Below are positions 16,553-25,400 of a DNA stretch of 64,000 nucleotides, one piece after another. This DNA is from JANRLT01 sp041736895. GTDB taxonomy: Bacteria; Planctomycetota; Planctomycetia; Pirellulales; JALHPA01. How positions within the stretch are numbered: the first letter of the stretch is position 1; every line of letters begins with the position of its first letter. The notes under the pieces are model-generated. The model was not told where the DNA came from. It did not search any database and saw nothing but the letters and a program-made list of their open reading frames with translations. The position numbers and the translations under genes are program-made. The stretch covers positions 1 to 64,000 of the forward strand of contig JBGSSS010000165.1 of NCBI GenBank assembly GCA_041736895.1. The letters are read 5' to 3'.

Positions 16553-17838
16553 TAGGCCGCGCGGCTCAGCGGCAGTGTTGCCGGTGCTGGCTCGTGATGA
16601 ACACGCAGCGGTAACGTCGCACGATCGGGTACTTCGCTCAGGATCAAACTCGCCGCGTTCTTCGACGCGCCGCCGTGTCCGATTCGGGCTTTCAGCTTGC
16701 CCAGTTCGGCTGCCGCGCTGTCGCGGTACTCTTCGACCAAGAGCCAGCGAATTAAATGCCCCGCGATTTGCGGCGCACGATCTTCACAGGTCAGGTACTC
16801 AGGGAATAGTGCCTTCTCAGGCACCTTGTCGCGCGTGATCTGATCGTTACGGCTCAGGTTTTGTCCCCACGTTCCGGAGAGTTCTCCTTTGCGCAGGAAC
16901 ATTTCCTTGGCTAAGAGCAAATTGACCAGCGTGATATAGCGAACGTTGTTGAACCGTTGTTGGACCCAAAATGCGAGCTTGCTGATCGAGTACAAGATCA
17001 CTGTCGGTTTGCGTTGGTAAAGCAATTCGAGCGAGACCGAACCGCTGGTCGCCAGGCAGCATTCGGCCAGATGAATCAGCTCCGGCGTCTTGTTTACGAA
17101 GATTTCGACATCGACGCCGGCCGTTTCGCACATATCACGCGCCATCCGCGCATGATGCGGGCGGAACGCGGCGATTGCCACCTTGGCCGAGGGGACGCGT
17201 GAACGAATCAGCGCGACCGAACGCAGCATCATCGGCAGATTGTGTTCGACCTCTTGTGTGCGCGAGCCGGGCAACAGCGTTAGCCATGGCCCGCGATCAC
17301 GGAGGCTTTCGACGAAATCTGTGTCGAGCCTTTGGCTGCGAACTTCGTCAAAGTAGGGATGACCGACGAAGGTCGCTTTGACGCCTTGGCGTTGGAGCCA
17401 GTCGACTTCGAATGGCAGGCCGCTAAGGACGTGATCCACGAAGCGGCGCATTTTCTTGACGCGCCAAGAGCCCCAGGCCCAAACTTGCGGCGGCGAATAG
17501 TAGAAAACCGGAATTCCGTGCCGCTTGGCTCGCCGCGCAACCCACCAATTGAAGCCTGGGTAATCGATCAAGACAACGGCGTCGGGATGCTCGTTTTGAA
17601 AGTACCGATCTGCCGCGCGCAGGAGCTTGAAGAAGGTCAAAATATTCATGATGACCCGGGCGAACCACATCACGGCCAGGCTCGTCAGCTCGAAGTGCAA
17701 CTGGCAACCGGCGGCGGCCATCTTTGGCCCGCCGAACCCGACGCATTCGAGGCCCGGCCGCTGGCGCTGCAGTTCGCGAATCAAATTCGCGCCGTGCAGA
17801 TCGCCGCTCGGTTCGCCGACTGAAAAAAAGATTTTCAT
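16552..17838 (-). CDS. lpxB: Lipid-A-disaccharide synthase
   Basis: LpxB (GT19) joins UDP-diacylglucosamine and lipid X into the lipid A disaccharide at the inner membrane. The 428-residue protein begins with the hallmark MKIFFSVGEPSGDLHGANLI. It continues with GFGGPKMAAAG, VLIDYPGFNWWVARRAK, FYYSPPQVWAWGSWRVKKMRR and FVGHPYFDEV, then LLPGSRTQEVEHNLPMML and the donor-site CLATSGSVSLELLY. A C-terminal tail of about 25 residues is extra. It is first in a same-strand group followed downstream by lipid-glycosylation-type genes on its 5' side. Confidence 0.95.
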   Translation of the reverse strand: MKIFFSVGEPSGDLHGANLIRELQRQRPGLECVGFGGPKMAAAGCQLHFELTSLAVMWFARVIMNILTFFKLLRAADRYFQNEHPDAVVLIDYPGFNWWVARRAKRHGIPVFYYSPPQVWAWGSWRVKKMRRFVDHVLSGLPFEVDWLQRQGVKATFVGHPYFDEVRSQRLDTDFVESLRDRGPWLTLLPGSRTQEVEHNLPMMLRSVALIRSRVPSAKVAIAAFRPHHARMARDMCETAGVDVEIFVNKTPELIHLAECCLATSGSVSLELLYQRKPTVILYSISKLAFWVQQRFNNVRYITLVNLLLAKEMFLRKGELSGTWGQNLSRNDQITRDKVPEKALFPEYLTCEDRAPQIAGHLIRWLLVEEYRDSAAAELGKLKARIGHGGASKNAASLILSEVPDRATLPLRVHHEPAPATLPLSRAA

Positions 17839-17857
17839 TTGTGTGTTTTCTGGAAAA

Positions 17858-17931
17858 GCAAAGCCAAGGAGTTCATCTCCTTGGAGAGTTTAGCGTGGTT
17901 CATCCGGGGACTGACGTCCCCGGCTCAGGAT
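17858..17931 (-). repeat. Family A variant followed by family B hairpin
   Basis: 17858-17890: CCAAGGAG-TTCAT-CTCCTTGG (family A covariant form). 17894-17931: GTTCATCCGGGGAC-loop-GTCCCCGGCTCAG (family B). The same A-then-B order occurs at 35102-35184. Confidence 0.85.
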
Positions 17932-17944
17932 TGTCGTTGTTGCC

Positions 17945-19000
17945 TTAGGCAGCGCGGCGCGCGTCATGCAGTTTCATGCTCGGCGCAGCAGGCACATGCT
18001 TCGCCAAGACCGCCAGTGCATGACGGACTTCGTCGTTCTCACCAAGCGGCGATTCTTCGCTCATATTTAACCGCGTACGCACCGTGTAATACGTCTTGCC
18101 TTGGCTTTCGTAGTAAGTCCGCACGCCTTGTTCGCCGAGCATGCCGAGGACCAGGAATTGCATTCCCACAAAGCCAGCGAATACCGTGAGCAACAGCAGC
18201 GGATTGCCCGTCATGTCCACGCCACCGACCATTTTCATGGCAATCGTCGCGATGCAAGAGATCAAGGCAAAGGTAAAACTCCACAGCCCGAACTTGCCAA
18301 ACAAGTTCATCGGGCTGGTCATGTAGCTGGTCAGGTACTTGACCGTCAGGAGGTCGAGCAAGACGCGAAACGTCCGGCCGATGCCGTACTTCGAGACGCC
18401 AAACTGCCGCGCGTGATGCTTGGTTACGACTTCGGCACAACGCGCGCCGCGCCAGTGGGCAAGGATCGGGATAAAGCGGTGCATCTCGCCGTAGAGCTGA
18501 ATATCCTCGGCGATTTCGCTACGCATGGCCTTGAGTGTGCAGCCCAGATCGTGGATCGGAAAACCGGTGACTCGTGAGATCAGCCAATTGGCGATCTTCG
18601 AGGGCAGCTTGCGCGAGATGGCTTTGTCTTGACGATTCTTGCGCCAGCCGTGGACCAGATCGTAACCTTCGTCGAGCTTCGCCAGCATCATCGGGATGTC
18701 GGTCGGATCGTTTTGCAGGTCCGCATCCATCGTGACCACGACGTCGCCCGTCGCTTCATGCAAGCCGGCGTTCATCGCGGCCGTTTGGCCGTAATTGCGG
18801 CGAAAGCGGATGACCTTGATATGCGAGTTCTTCTCGGCAAGTTCCTGCAGAACGTCCCATGACCCATCGCGCGAACCATCGTCGATGAGCAGGACTTCAT
18901 ACTCATGACCCGTGCCGCGCAAGACCGGCAGCAGCGCGTCGTAAAGACGCGGCAGCGTTTCGACTTCGTTGTAAACTGGAACGACGATGGAGAGTTTCAT
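17945..19000 (-). CDS. GT2 family glycosyltransferase, ArnC/DPM1-like, membrane bound
   Basis: This 351-residue GT2 enzyme probably moves a sugar onto a polyprenyl phosphate. N-terminal GT-A fold: MKLSIVVPVYNEVETLP, LLIDDGSRDGSWDVL, and the metal-binding D-x-D in VVVTMDADLQNDP (D92, D94). NYGQTAAMNAGLHEA and HDLGCTLKAMR complete the catalytic core. Two membrane helices follow (about 232-255 and 266-290), as in ArnC/GtrB-type undecaprenyl-phosphate transferases. The ATG at 19000 is chosen because the fold starts there; another ATG at 19027 is possible. Neighbours (lpxB, flippase-like, ArnT-like) suggest lipid A decoration. Confidence 0.9.
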   Translation of the reverse strand: MKLSIVVPVYNEVETLPRLYDALLPVLRGTGHEYEVLLIDDGSRDGSWDVLQELAEKNSHIKVIRFRRNYGQTAAMNAGLHEATGDVVVTMDADLQNDPTDIPMMLAKLDEGYDLVHGWRKNRQDKAISRKLPSKIANWLISRVTGFPIHDLGCTLKAMRSEIAEDIQLYGEMHRFIPILAHWRGARCAEVVTKHHARQFGVSKYGIGRTFRVLLDLLTVKYLTSYMTSPMNLFGKFGLWSFTFALISCIATIAMKMVGGVDMTGNPLLLLTVFAGFVGMQFLVLGMLGEQGVRTYYESQGKTYYTVRTRLNMSEESPLGENDEVRHALAVLAKHVPAAPSMKLHDARRAA

Positions 19001-19024
19001 GGGAATGCGTTCGTTTGTGAATTT

Positions 19025-19055
19025 CAAAGCCCGGAAGTTTCACTCCTGGGGGAAT
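19025..19055 (-). repeat. Degenerate family A palindrome
   Basis: CAAAGCCCGGAAG-TTTCA-CTCCTGGGGG keeps the family flank and loop position, but the stem is imperfect. Confidence 0.5.
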
Positions 19056-19071
19056 TCCGTGTTTATTTGGA

Positions 19072-20076
19072 TCAAGCAGCGATTCGAATTTCTTCAGAGC
19101 TGCTGCGTTCTTTGTTTTCCAGTTGCAAGTCTGCTTCATGCGACAGCTTCGGAGCCAACGCGTAGACCAATCCGCCAAGCAAGCCAGTTGTCACGGTGAC
19201 CGTGAACCAGATCAAACTCAGCGCGGTGGCAACTTCGGGCGCGACGCCATATTCCCTGAGTAGGACGGCCATCAGGCCTTCGCGAATCCCCACACCGTTG
19301 ATGCTCAGTGGCAACGCCGTGGCGAGAGCGATCAGCGGAGCGACGCTGAAGTAGGCGACTACCGGGATTTCTAGCCCCAATCCCCAGCCGAGTGTGAGCA
19401 GCGTCGTCGCTCCAATCAGCTGAATAACAATGCTCTGGCCAATCGCGGCGATGAGGACGCGCGGCCGGTTTTGATATGGAACCAACGGTTTCAACACTTT
19501 GACCACACGGCCATCGGGATTGAGAGACGCATGCACTTGGCGCAAGAGCCGCATCCCCAGCCAAACGGCAATGCACGCGGCCAACAAAATTCCGGTGCCG
19601 ATGCCGATTGTGGCTAAACCCGAAACGCCGAGCGATCGGCCGGACATCGCCGCCAGGCCGATGATCAGCACGGCGATCAAACCCGCGACACGATCCGCCG
19701 CGACGGAAAAAGCCGCGAGGACGCGGCCGCTTTTGGTGGGGCTGAGGCGGAAAATTTTGACAACATCTCCGCCGATTGACGACGGCAGACAAAGGCTGAA
19801 AAACGAGCCTTCAACAAACAGTCGCCACATCCGCGGCAGACTGGCGCGAATCCCCAACGCTTGAGCCAAGCTCCACCACCGCACGCTGCACAGCGATTGC
19901 GCGACAATCGACAACGCCAGTGCCGCGGCCCAAGCCCAGGGATTCAGCAGCTTGGCTTGCGACCAGAGATTCGACAGATCGAGCGAACTCAACACCCACG
20001 CCAGCAATCCGCCGCTGATGCCGACGCGCAGCAAAAGCGATCCGTGCTTGCGAATTTGTTGGGTGATGTGGCACAT
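19072..20076 (-). CDS. Lysylphosphatidylglycerol synthase-like flippase-domain protein
   Basis: A 334-residue integral membrane protein of the UPF0104/LPG synthase TM (AglD/MprF N-domain) family, with about seven or eight hydrophobic segments. Recognisable features are the family-type start LRVGISGGLLAWVLSSLDL, the RLFVEGSFFSLCLPSSIGGDVVKIFRL motif, and ALPLSINGVGIREGLMAVLL near the C-terminus. Such proteins are thought to move lipid-linked sugars or modified lipids across the membrane. It sits between the ArnT-like and GT2 genes, which fits a role in flipping the GT2 product. Confidence 0.88.
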   Translation of the reverse strand: MCHITQQIRKHGSLLLRVGISGGLLAWVLSSLDLSNLWSQAKLLNPWAWAAALALSIVAQSLCSVRWWSLAQALGIRASLPRMWRLFVEGSFFSLCLPSSIGGDVVKIFRLSPTKSGRVLAAFSVAADRVAGLIAVLIIGLAAMSGRSLGVSGLATIGIGTGILLAACIAVWLGMRLLRQVHASLNPDGRVVKVLKPLVPYQNRPRVLIAAIGQSIVIQLIGATTLLTLGWGLGLEIPVVAYFSVAPLIALATALPLSINGVGIREGLMAVLLREYGVAPEVATALSLIWFTVTVTTGLLGGLVYALAPKLSHEADLQLENKERSSSEEIRIAA

Positions 20077-20140
20077 GCAGAAGAATCTAGGAGAAAGAAG
20101 TTAGGAGTTAGAAGCAGAGGAAAAAGGCAAGCATCAAAAC

Positions 20141-20173
20141 CAAAGCCCAGGGGTTCACCCCCTGGGAGCATTC
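20141..20173 (-). repeat. Family A palindrome
   Basis: CAAAGCCCAGGGG-TTCA-CCCCCTGGGAGCATT, standard flanks. Just upstream (20090-20115) is an AGTTAGGAGTTAGAAG stretch like that at 33880-33960. Confidence 0.8.
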
Positions 20174-20186
20174 TGGGATTCAAACT

Positions 20187-22115
20187 TTACCGCGTCAGTG
20201 TCGGAAACTTGGCCATCATCCGCGGCTGCCGTCCGAGCAGCACGACTTCGTCCTTCTTCAGAAACCGCGGCTCTTGCAGCAGGACTTCGACATCCCGCGG
20301 CAAGCGTTCGCGAAGCTCTTTGTCGTAATGCGCGCGACTGGTAATGACGAAGGCCTGTTCCGCGTCGGCAAAGAGCTGAACGATCTCGGATGGTTCTTTG
20401 CAAACACGCACCGGTTGCTTGGCGTAGTAGATCACGCTCGATTCCGGATGATGGTAGGTTGCGATTTGCGGCACGGCTTGGACATATTCGGCGACGAGCG
20501 ATTGCACCCGGGCCAAAACCCGCGGGCTGTTCTGATGCGCGGCGACGCGCGGCGCGCCCCAAGCAAACATCGCCGGCGACAAGCAGCAGGCCATGACGCC
20601 GATTGCCGCGACGGCCCAACGACGTTGACCTTGTTGAGCGGCATACCACGCCGCGGCCCCGCCGACGAGCGGAATCACGCCGATCGCGCCGAGCGACATT
20701 TCCTCGGGAAACAAGTAATGCGCCGTGATGGCGAGGCCGATCATCATGCCAACACCGACGATCAAGTAACTGCTCCAAGCCGCGATCGCCAGCACGCGCG
20801 GAATGATGGCCGGCTGCGCGACCCAAGCGACGAGCATCTGCGCGGTGAGCAACGCCAAGACGGCATAGGCCGGCAACACATAACTTGGCAGCTTCGTCGC
20901 GGCCAAGGAAAAAATTCCGACCCAAATGGCTAACCAGCAAAGCAGGAATCGAATTGCGGGGCAGTCGTTTTTGATGGCAAGTTCTTCATTCTCTTGGCGA
21001 CAAGTGGAGATGGGGGATTGCGAGTTGTGTGGTCCGTTTAGCGGCGAGCCGAAGGCGAGCGTTTTTTGGTTAGGCAGTGACGCTTTGTCTGTGTTTGAGA
21101 CCCACAGCATTTTCGCCGCGCGCCAAATCGTGTACGGCAAGAACGACGACCAGGGGAAAAACCCGATCATCATTGCGGCAAGGTAATAAACAATCGGCCC
21201 GCGATGACCTTCCTGCGCTTCGCGAAAGCGGGTCAGGTTTTCAAACCCGAGAAAGGTTCTCGTCCATTCGCCACTCGTTTCAACATGGACGCGGTAGTAC
21301 CAAGGTCCAGCAATTGCCAAAATGACCATCGCACCGAGCCACGGCCGCAGACGCCATGTTGCAATTGGGAAAAGGCCTGCCATCCGTGTTAGCCGCTGCG
21401 ACCAGCGTTCGTAGCGTGTTTGCTTGGCCGCGACTTCCGGTTTGGGTACGGTGCTGACAATCAAGATGAACATTCCGATGATCGCCGTTGGCAGCAGCAC
21501 GCCGACGGGCCCTTTGGCAAGCATGCCGAGGCCCATCGCCGCGTAGACCAGTGCCATCCGCCAAGCTTTTGGCGGAATCCAACCTAGTTGCCCAAAGCTT
21601 CCCGGTTGACGCGTGCTGCACCCGCGCACATAGAGCGACATCGTGAGCGCGACGCTAAAGATCAAACCCCCGTCGGGCGTTGCTGCTCGCGCGGACATGG
21701 TCAGCCACAAGCTGGTCGCGAACATGATGCCCGCGAGCAAGCCCACGGCATTCGAAAACAACATCCGTCCCAGCCACCAGACGAGTGCGGCGGTGCCGAT
21801 CGACAGCGTGGCCGAAGGGAATCGCGCGGCAAATTCGTTGACGCCGAAGACCTTGTACGAACAGATTTGCAGCCAATAGAGCAGCACCGGCTTTTGAGTG
21901 CGCAATTGGCCGTTGAAATACGGCACCACCCAATCGCCACGGGCCAGCATATCGGCCGAGGCGGCCGCATTGCGCGGTTCGTCTTCATCCCACAAGCCGC
22001 TCGCGCCGAGCTGCGGATAGAACATTGCCGCGGCGATGACGATTACCAGCAGTGGCGTCGCCAGGCTTGCGCGGCGTAAAAGATTCCAGCAGCGTTGAGT
22101 CAAAGTTTCAGGCAT
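20187..22115 (-). CDS. GT39/GT83-type membrane glycosyltransferase (ArnT-like)
   Basis: A 642-residue polytopic GT-C enzyme. After the first helix (about 21-36) comes the acidic periplasmic loop LWDEDEPRNAAASADMLARGDWVVP, with the catalytic Asp/Glu of ArnT/PMT enzymes. FNGQLRTQKPVLLYWLQICSYK and RFPSATLSIG follow. ArnT-type enzymes transfer a sugar from a polyprenyl phosphate donor to lipid A or another periplasmic acceptor. Start at ATG 22115; a GTG at 22166 is open in frame. Oddity: residues about 352-395, between two membrane segments, include a translated copy of a dispersed palindrome (21032-21060). Clustered with GT2, flippase-like and lpxB. Confidence 0.88.
   Translation of the reverse strand: MPETLTQRCWNLLRRASLATPLLVIVIAAAMFYPQLGASGLWDEDEPRNAAASADMLARGDWVVPYFNGQLRTQKPVLLYWLQICSYKVFGVNEFAARFPSATLSIGTAALVWWLGRMLFSNAVGLLAGIMFATSLWLTMSARAATPDGGLIFSVALTMSLYVRGCSTRQPGSFGQLGWIPPKAWRMALVYAAMGLGMLAKGPVGVLLPTAIIGMFILIVSTVPKPEVAAKQTRYERWSQRLTRMAGLFPIATWRLRPWLGAMVILAIAGPWYYRVHVETSGEWTRTFLGFENLTRFREAQEGHRGPIVYYLAAMMIGFFPWSSFLPYTIWRAAKMLWVSNTDKASLPNQKTLAFGSPLNGPHNSQSPISTCRQENEELAIKNDCPAIRFLLCWLAIWVGIFSLAATKLPSYVLPAYAVLALLTAQMLVAWVAQPAIIPRVLAIAAWSSYLIVGVGMMIGLAITAHYLFPEEMSLGAIGVIPLVGGAAAWYAAQQGQRRWAVAAIGVMACCLSPAMFAWGAPRVAAHQNSPRVLARVQSLVAEYVQAVPQIATYHHPESSVIYYAKQPVRVCKEPSEIVQLFADAEQAFVITSRAHYDKELRERLPRDVEVLLQEPRFLKKDEVVLLGRQPRMMAKFPTLTR
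21032..21060 (-). repeat. Intragenic copy of the CCGTTTAGCGGCGA repeat
   Basis: CCGTTTAGCGGCGAGCC-GAAGGCGAGCG lies in frame inside the ArnT-like gene and encodes LAFGSPLNG. Intergenic relatives are at about 5354, 7848, 40700 and 45080, with reversed copies at about 4572, 28422 and 63873. Confidence 0.75.
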
Positions 22116-22498
22116 TCGTTTTCGTGCAAGCAACAACGAACTGACGACATTTCGAGCGGCCACCACTTTTTAGCGGACGCAGAGTAAGGAAATTGGCTGG
22201 GGGGGTCAATTGCAGAAAAGCATTTCGATGCTGGCAACACATTAAGCAGCAAAGCCCAGGGGTTCATCCCCTGGGAGAATTTTGTGAGCTAAAGCAAATT
22301 GCAAAATGAAATTCTTCACAGCGGGCGTCTCAGGAGCGGGCCCATCTCGCTAGCACAACTGCTCTAGGGCCGCGCGGGCGCGCTCGGTACAATCCGGCCC
22401 TTCGAAATTTCGTGCGGCTTGGCCTTGTTTTCAGGCAACACAGGCTGCACGCTCACGGCGATACCACATTGCCGTTTCCTCTTCGCGGAGATCACTCG
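22116..22498. other. Divergent gap between ArnT-like and large secreted protein genes
   Basis: This gap separates two divergent genes and should hold both promoters. A family A palindrome lies at 22250-22281. GC-rich DNA at 22320-22400 contains a TACAAT hexamer (about 22390), a possible minus 10 box; no clear minus 35 box is seen. Confidence 0.5.
22250..22281 (-). repeat. Family A palindrome
   Basis: CAAAGCCCAGGGG-TTCAT-CCCCTGGGAGAATTTT, standard form. Confidence 0.85.
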
Positions 22499-25400
22499 AT
22501 GGCTCGCTTCTCACGCTTACGCCGTTCGGCAGCGTTGCTCCTGATGACCGCTGGATTCGGCGGCCTCACAGCCGGCGCAACTTCGGCTCGTGAAATCGGG
22601 GACGTTATTCCTCCTTCCACGTCGTCTCAACTGGCCGTTGACAGCGTCAAGCGGGGCATGATCGAAGCGCGTCACCGCGGCTTTCATGCCCTGGTACAGG
22701 CCGCTTCGACGCAAAAGTTCGGCCATCAACCGACGATGGTCAACGGAAAAACGTTGGCCCAGGTCATCGTGAAGCGTCAGGCCGCGGAAGAAAAATCGGT
22801 TCTCCATCGGCTATTCGGCGGGAACCAACTGTCGGCAGCAGAAGTCACCTCCGCGGCAGCTAGCCGATGCAGTTGCGATTCTGCCAATGAAGCCCACTTG
22901 GAATTGCTCTCGCGGAAGTTCCGCGCGATGGAACAGATCGAAGCCGCGGCGTTGGCCCACTGCCGTGAGTTTGCCGTGAATGCCCACCTTCTTGGTTCGA
23001 TCCTGACGGAAATCTCCGTGGTTCCGCAAGCCATTGGCGGCGGAAATGTCGCCATTGCACTGCCGACGAAAGTTGAGGTGCCGACGTTCGCGTTCACGAC
23101 AGTGACCACGACGGTGACTGTGCCTGATGGCGGAACCGTCCTCATCGGCGCCAGAAAATTCACACAGCCAGCATCCTCGCGCGGCATGGTCGCCGCGAGC
23201 GATGCCGCGGAAAATGCGTCACAGCTATTGAGTTGTATCGCCGAGGAGCTGACGCTCAATCAGGCCCTTCAGCGAAAGATCAATCGGGCGGGTGAGTGTG
23301 AAGTCGGGATTCCCGTCGCAGGGTTTCCGCGCTGTTTTCGACGAGTCGGGCGCATGGAGTTGCTGAGCGAGACTTATGCCGAGATCGCGGGCATTCAAGC
23401 CAGCCGCCATTTAATGAAAGCGGCCTCGCCGATCCCGCTGGTGTTGCATCAGATCGGAATCGACGGCCTCGAACGAATTGGGATCGACTTTGATATCGTG
23501 CCGCAGATCAGCATCACCGAAGATGAATCGCCAGTTGCGGATCACGCTCCGTTTGAGGCTAAAGTCGGCCCGTCAAGTTACTTTTTTGACTGGAGCATGA
23601 ACCGCAGCCAAGCCAGCGCGGCAAGTGCTATTCAGGATTCGACAACAACATTGCAGCTTGCACCGATGATCCAAAGTCACGTCGGCGCGGATGGGCTGGA
23701 ACGGATCGGGATTGATTTTGATGTGGCGATCCAGCCAGAATCGCTTGCTATGCCGATCACCCCGCGAATCATCATCACCGAAGAAGAGGAAGAATCGCTG
23801 CTCGGCGTTGTGACCGAGGACTCCCCGCCAGTCCCGCCCGCGCCGCGCACATTGGCCGCCGCGCTGATGGCCAACGCCGCCAAGAGAGGGTGTCAGTTTC
23901 ATTGCGTCCAAATCTCGCCGGCGGATTTTATCGAAGTCACGGCGTATCGCGCGGTCACTGGCTCGCACGAAGCGCTGCTCGAGATGCCGTTCTCGATGGA
24001 AAAGCTCCTGACACTCCAAATCGAAATCACGCCGCTACTCGAAGAGGGCTCTGCGGGGATCACTGGTTGCTTTGGACCCGAGAAACGCGAGACACCGGTC
24101 CTGCGGATGTCGTCGCTGACGCAAGAACGGATGATGCGGCACCTTGCCAATATGGCCGCAGAAGAGGACGATTGCCCGGGTTTCAAGTGCGCGGACGCCA
24201 ATGTTCCAGCGAATGCGGAGTATCAATTTCCCAGCGTCAACGAATGGAAGCAACTGAGTTCCAATTGTAAGTTTGGTCCTGCACTCGCCGAGAAACCGAT
24301 CCTACGGATGCCATCGCGGATTCCAGAACGGCTGCTGCGGTTGCTGGCGACGAAGACTGAACAGCATGCGGAGTTGGACGATTGCCCGGGTTTCAAGTGC
24401 GCGGAAGTTCCTACGCCGATCTCGGAAACTGAATATCACTTTCCCGAAGTGACCTCGTGGAAACAACTGCAAGCCAAACGGACCGATGCGGCTCCGGCCG
24501 AAAATCCGGAAGAAACGGGCATCGAGCCGTACTTCGAAGAGTTCGTCCAACAACTTCCTCCGCGCGGCGACGCGCCGCTTGCGAACCCGGACTATGTTAC
24601 CGCGACTCCGCGCGTCGTCTCGCCGACGATGTCGCCGTTGGAGTATGCCGAAACATTCTTGACGATGGACGAGCGCAACAATCTGCCTCAGGGCACAGAA
24701 CTGCTGCTGTCGGATCATCAGGCCTTGACCGGACGCATGATCGGAATTGGCGGTCTTGGGTACGAGGAAGATACCATCATTCGGACAATCAATCGTTTCG
24801 GAAACACCGTGTTGCAACAGCAACGCGATGACCAGGTGAAACAGACCGCTCACGACGAACCGGCCAAGGCTTGCGACAATCCGCTGCTGCGAGCACTTGG
24901 CACTCCCATCAGTGTTGGGCCGTGCGAATCGGAAACGTGCCGTGGTTTTACTATCCAATTTGCTCCCTGCGAAAAACCCGCGGCGGTTGCCGAAGCCCAG
25001 GCTTTTGACGGTCCGGCACAGATCCTGCTGCAAGATTGCCCCGGGAAGTTGGATAAGGATTATTCCTTGACAGCGCAGCCAGCGCACGAGGAATCGCTCG
25101 ACGAGTTGGCCCAGCGCCTGGAACGCGAGTTCCTCCGCCGCGCGGTGAGCGGACAGATTCAAGTTCCGGAAGCTTGCCAGAATCATGCCGCTCCGGTTTG
25201 CGGAACACCTTTCTCGAAAACGGAGTGCACAGCCGCCGTTTGTCCGCCGGGAGCCTGCCAACCGGGAACTTGCGGCACGACGACTTGCCCCGGCTGTCCC
25301 GTTGGATCGCCGTGCGGCGTGGGCATTGCGCCGACGCAATATGGCGGACCAAACGTCCCGATGCCATTGTTTGGCAACAACATCGTTAGCAACGCCGGCG

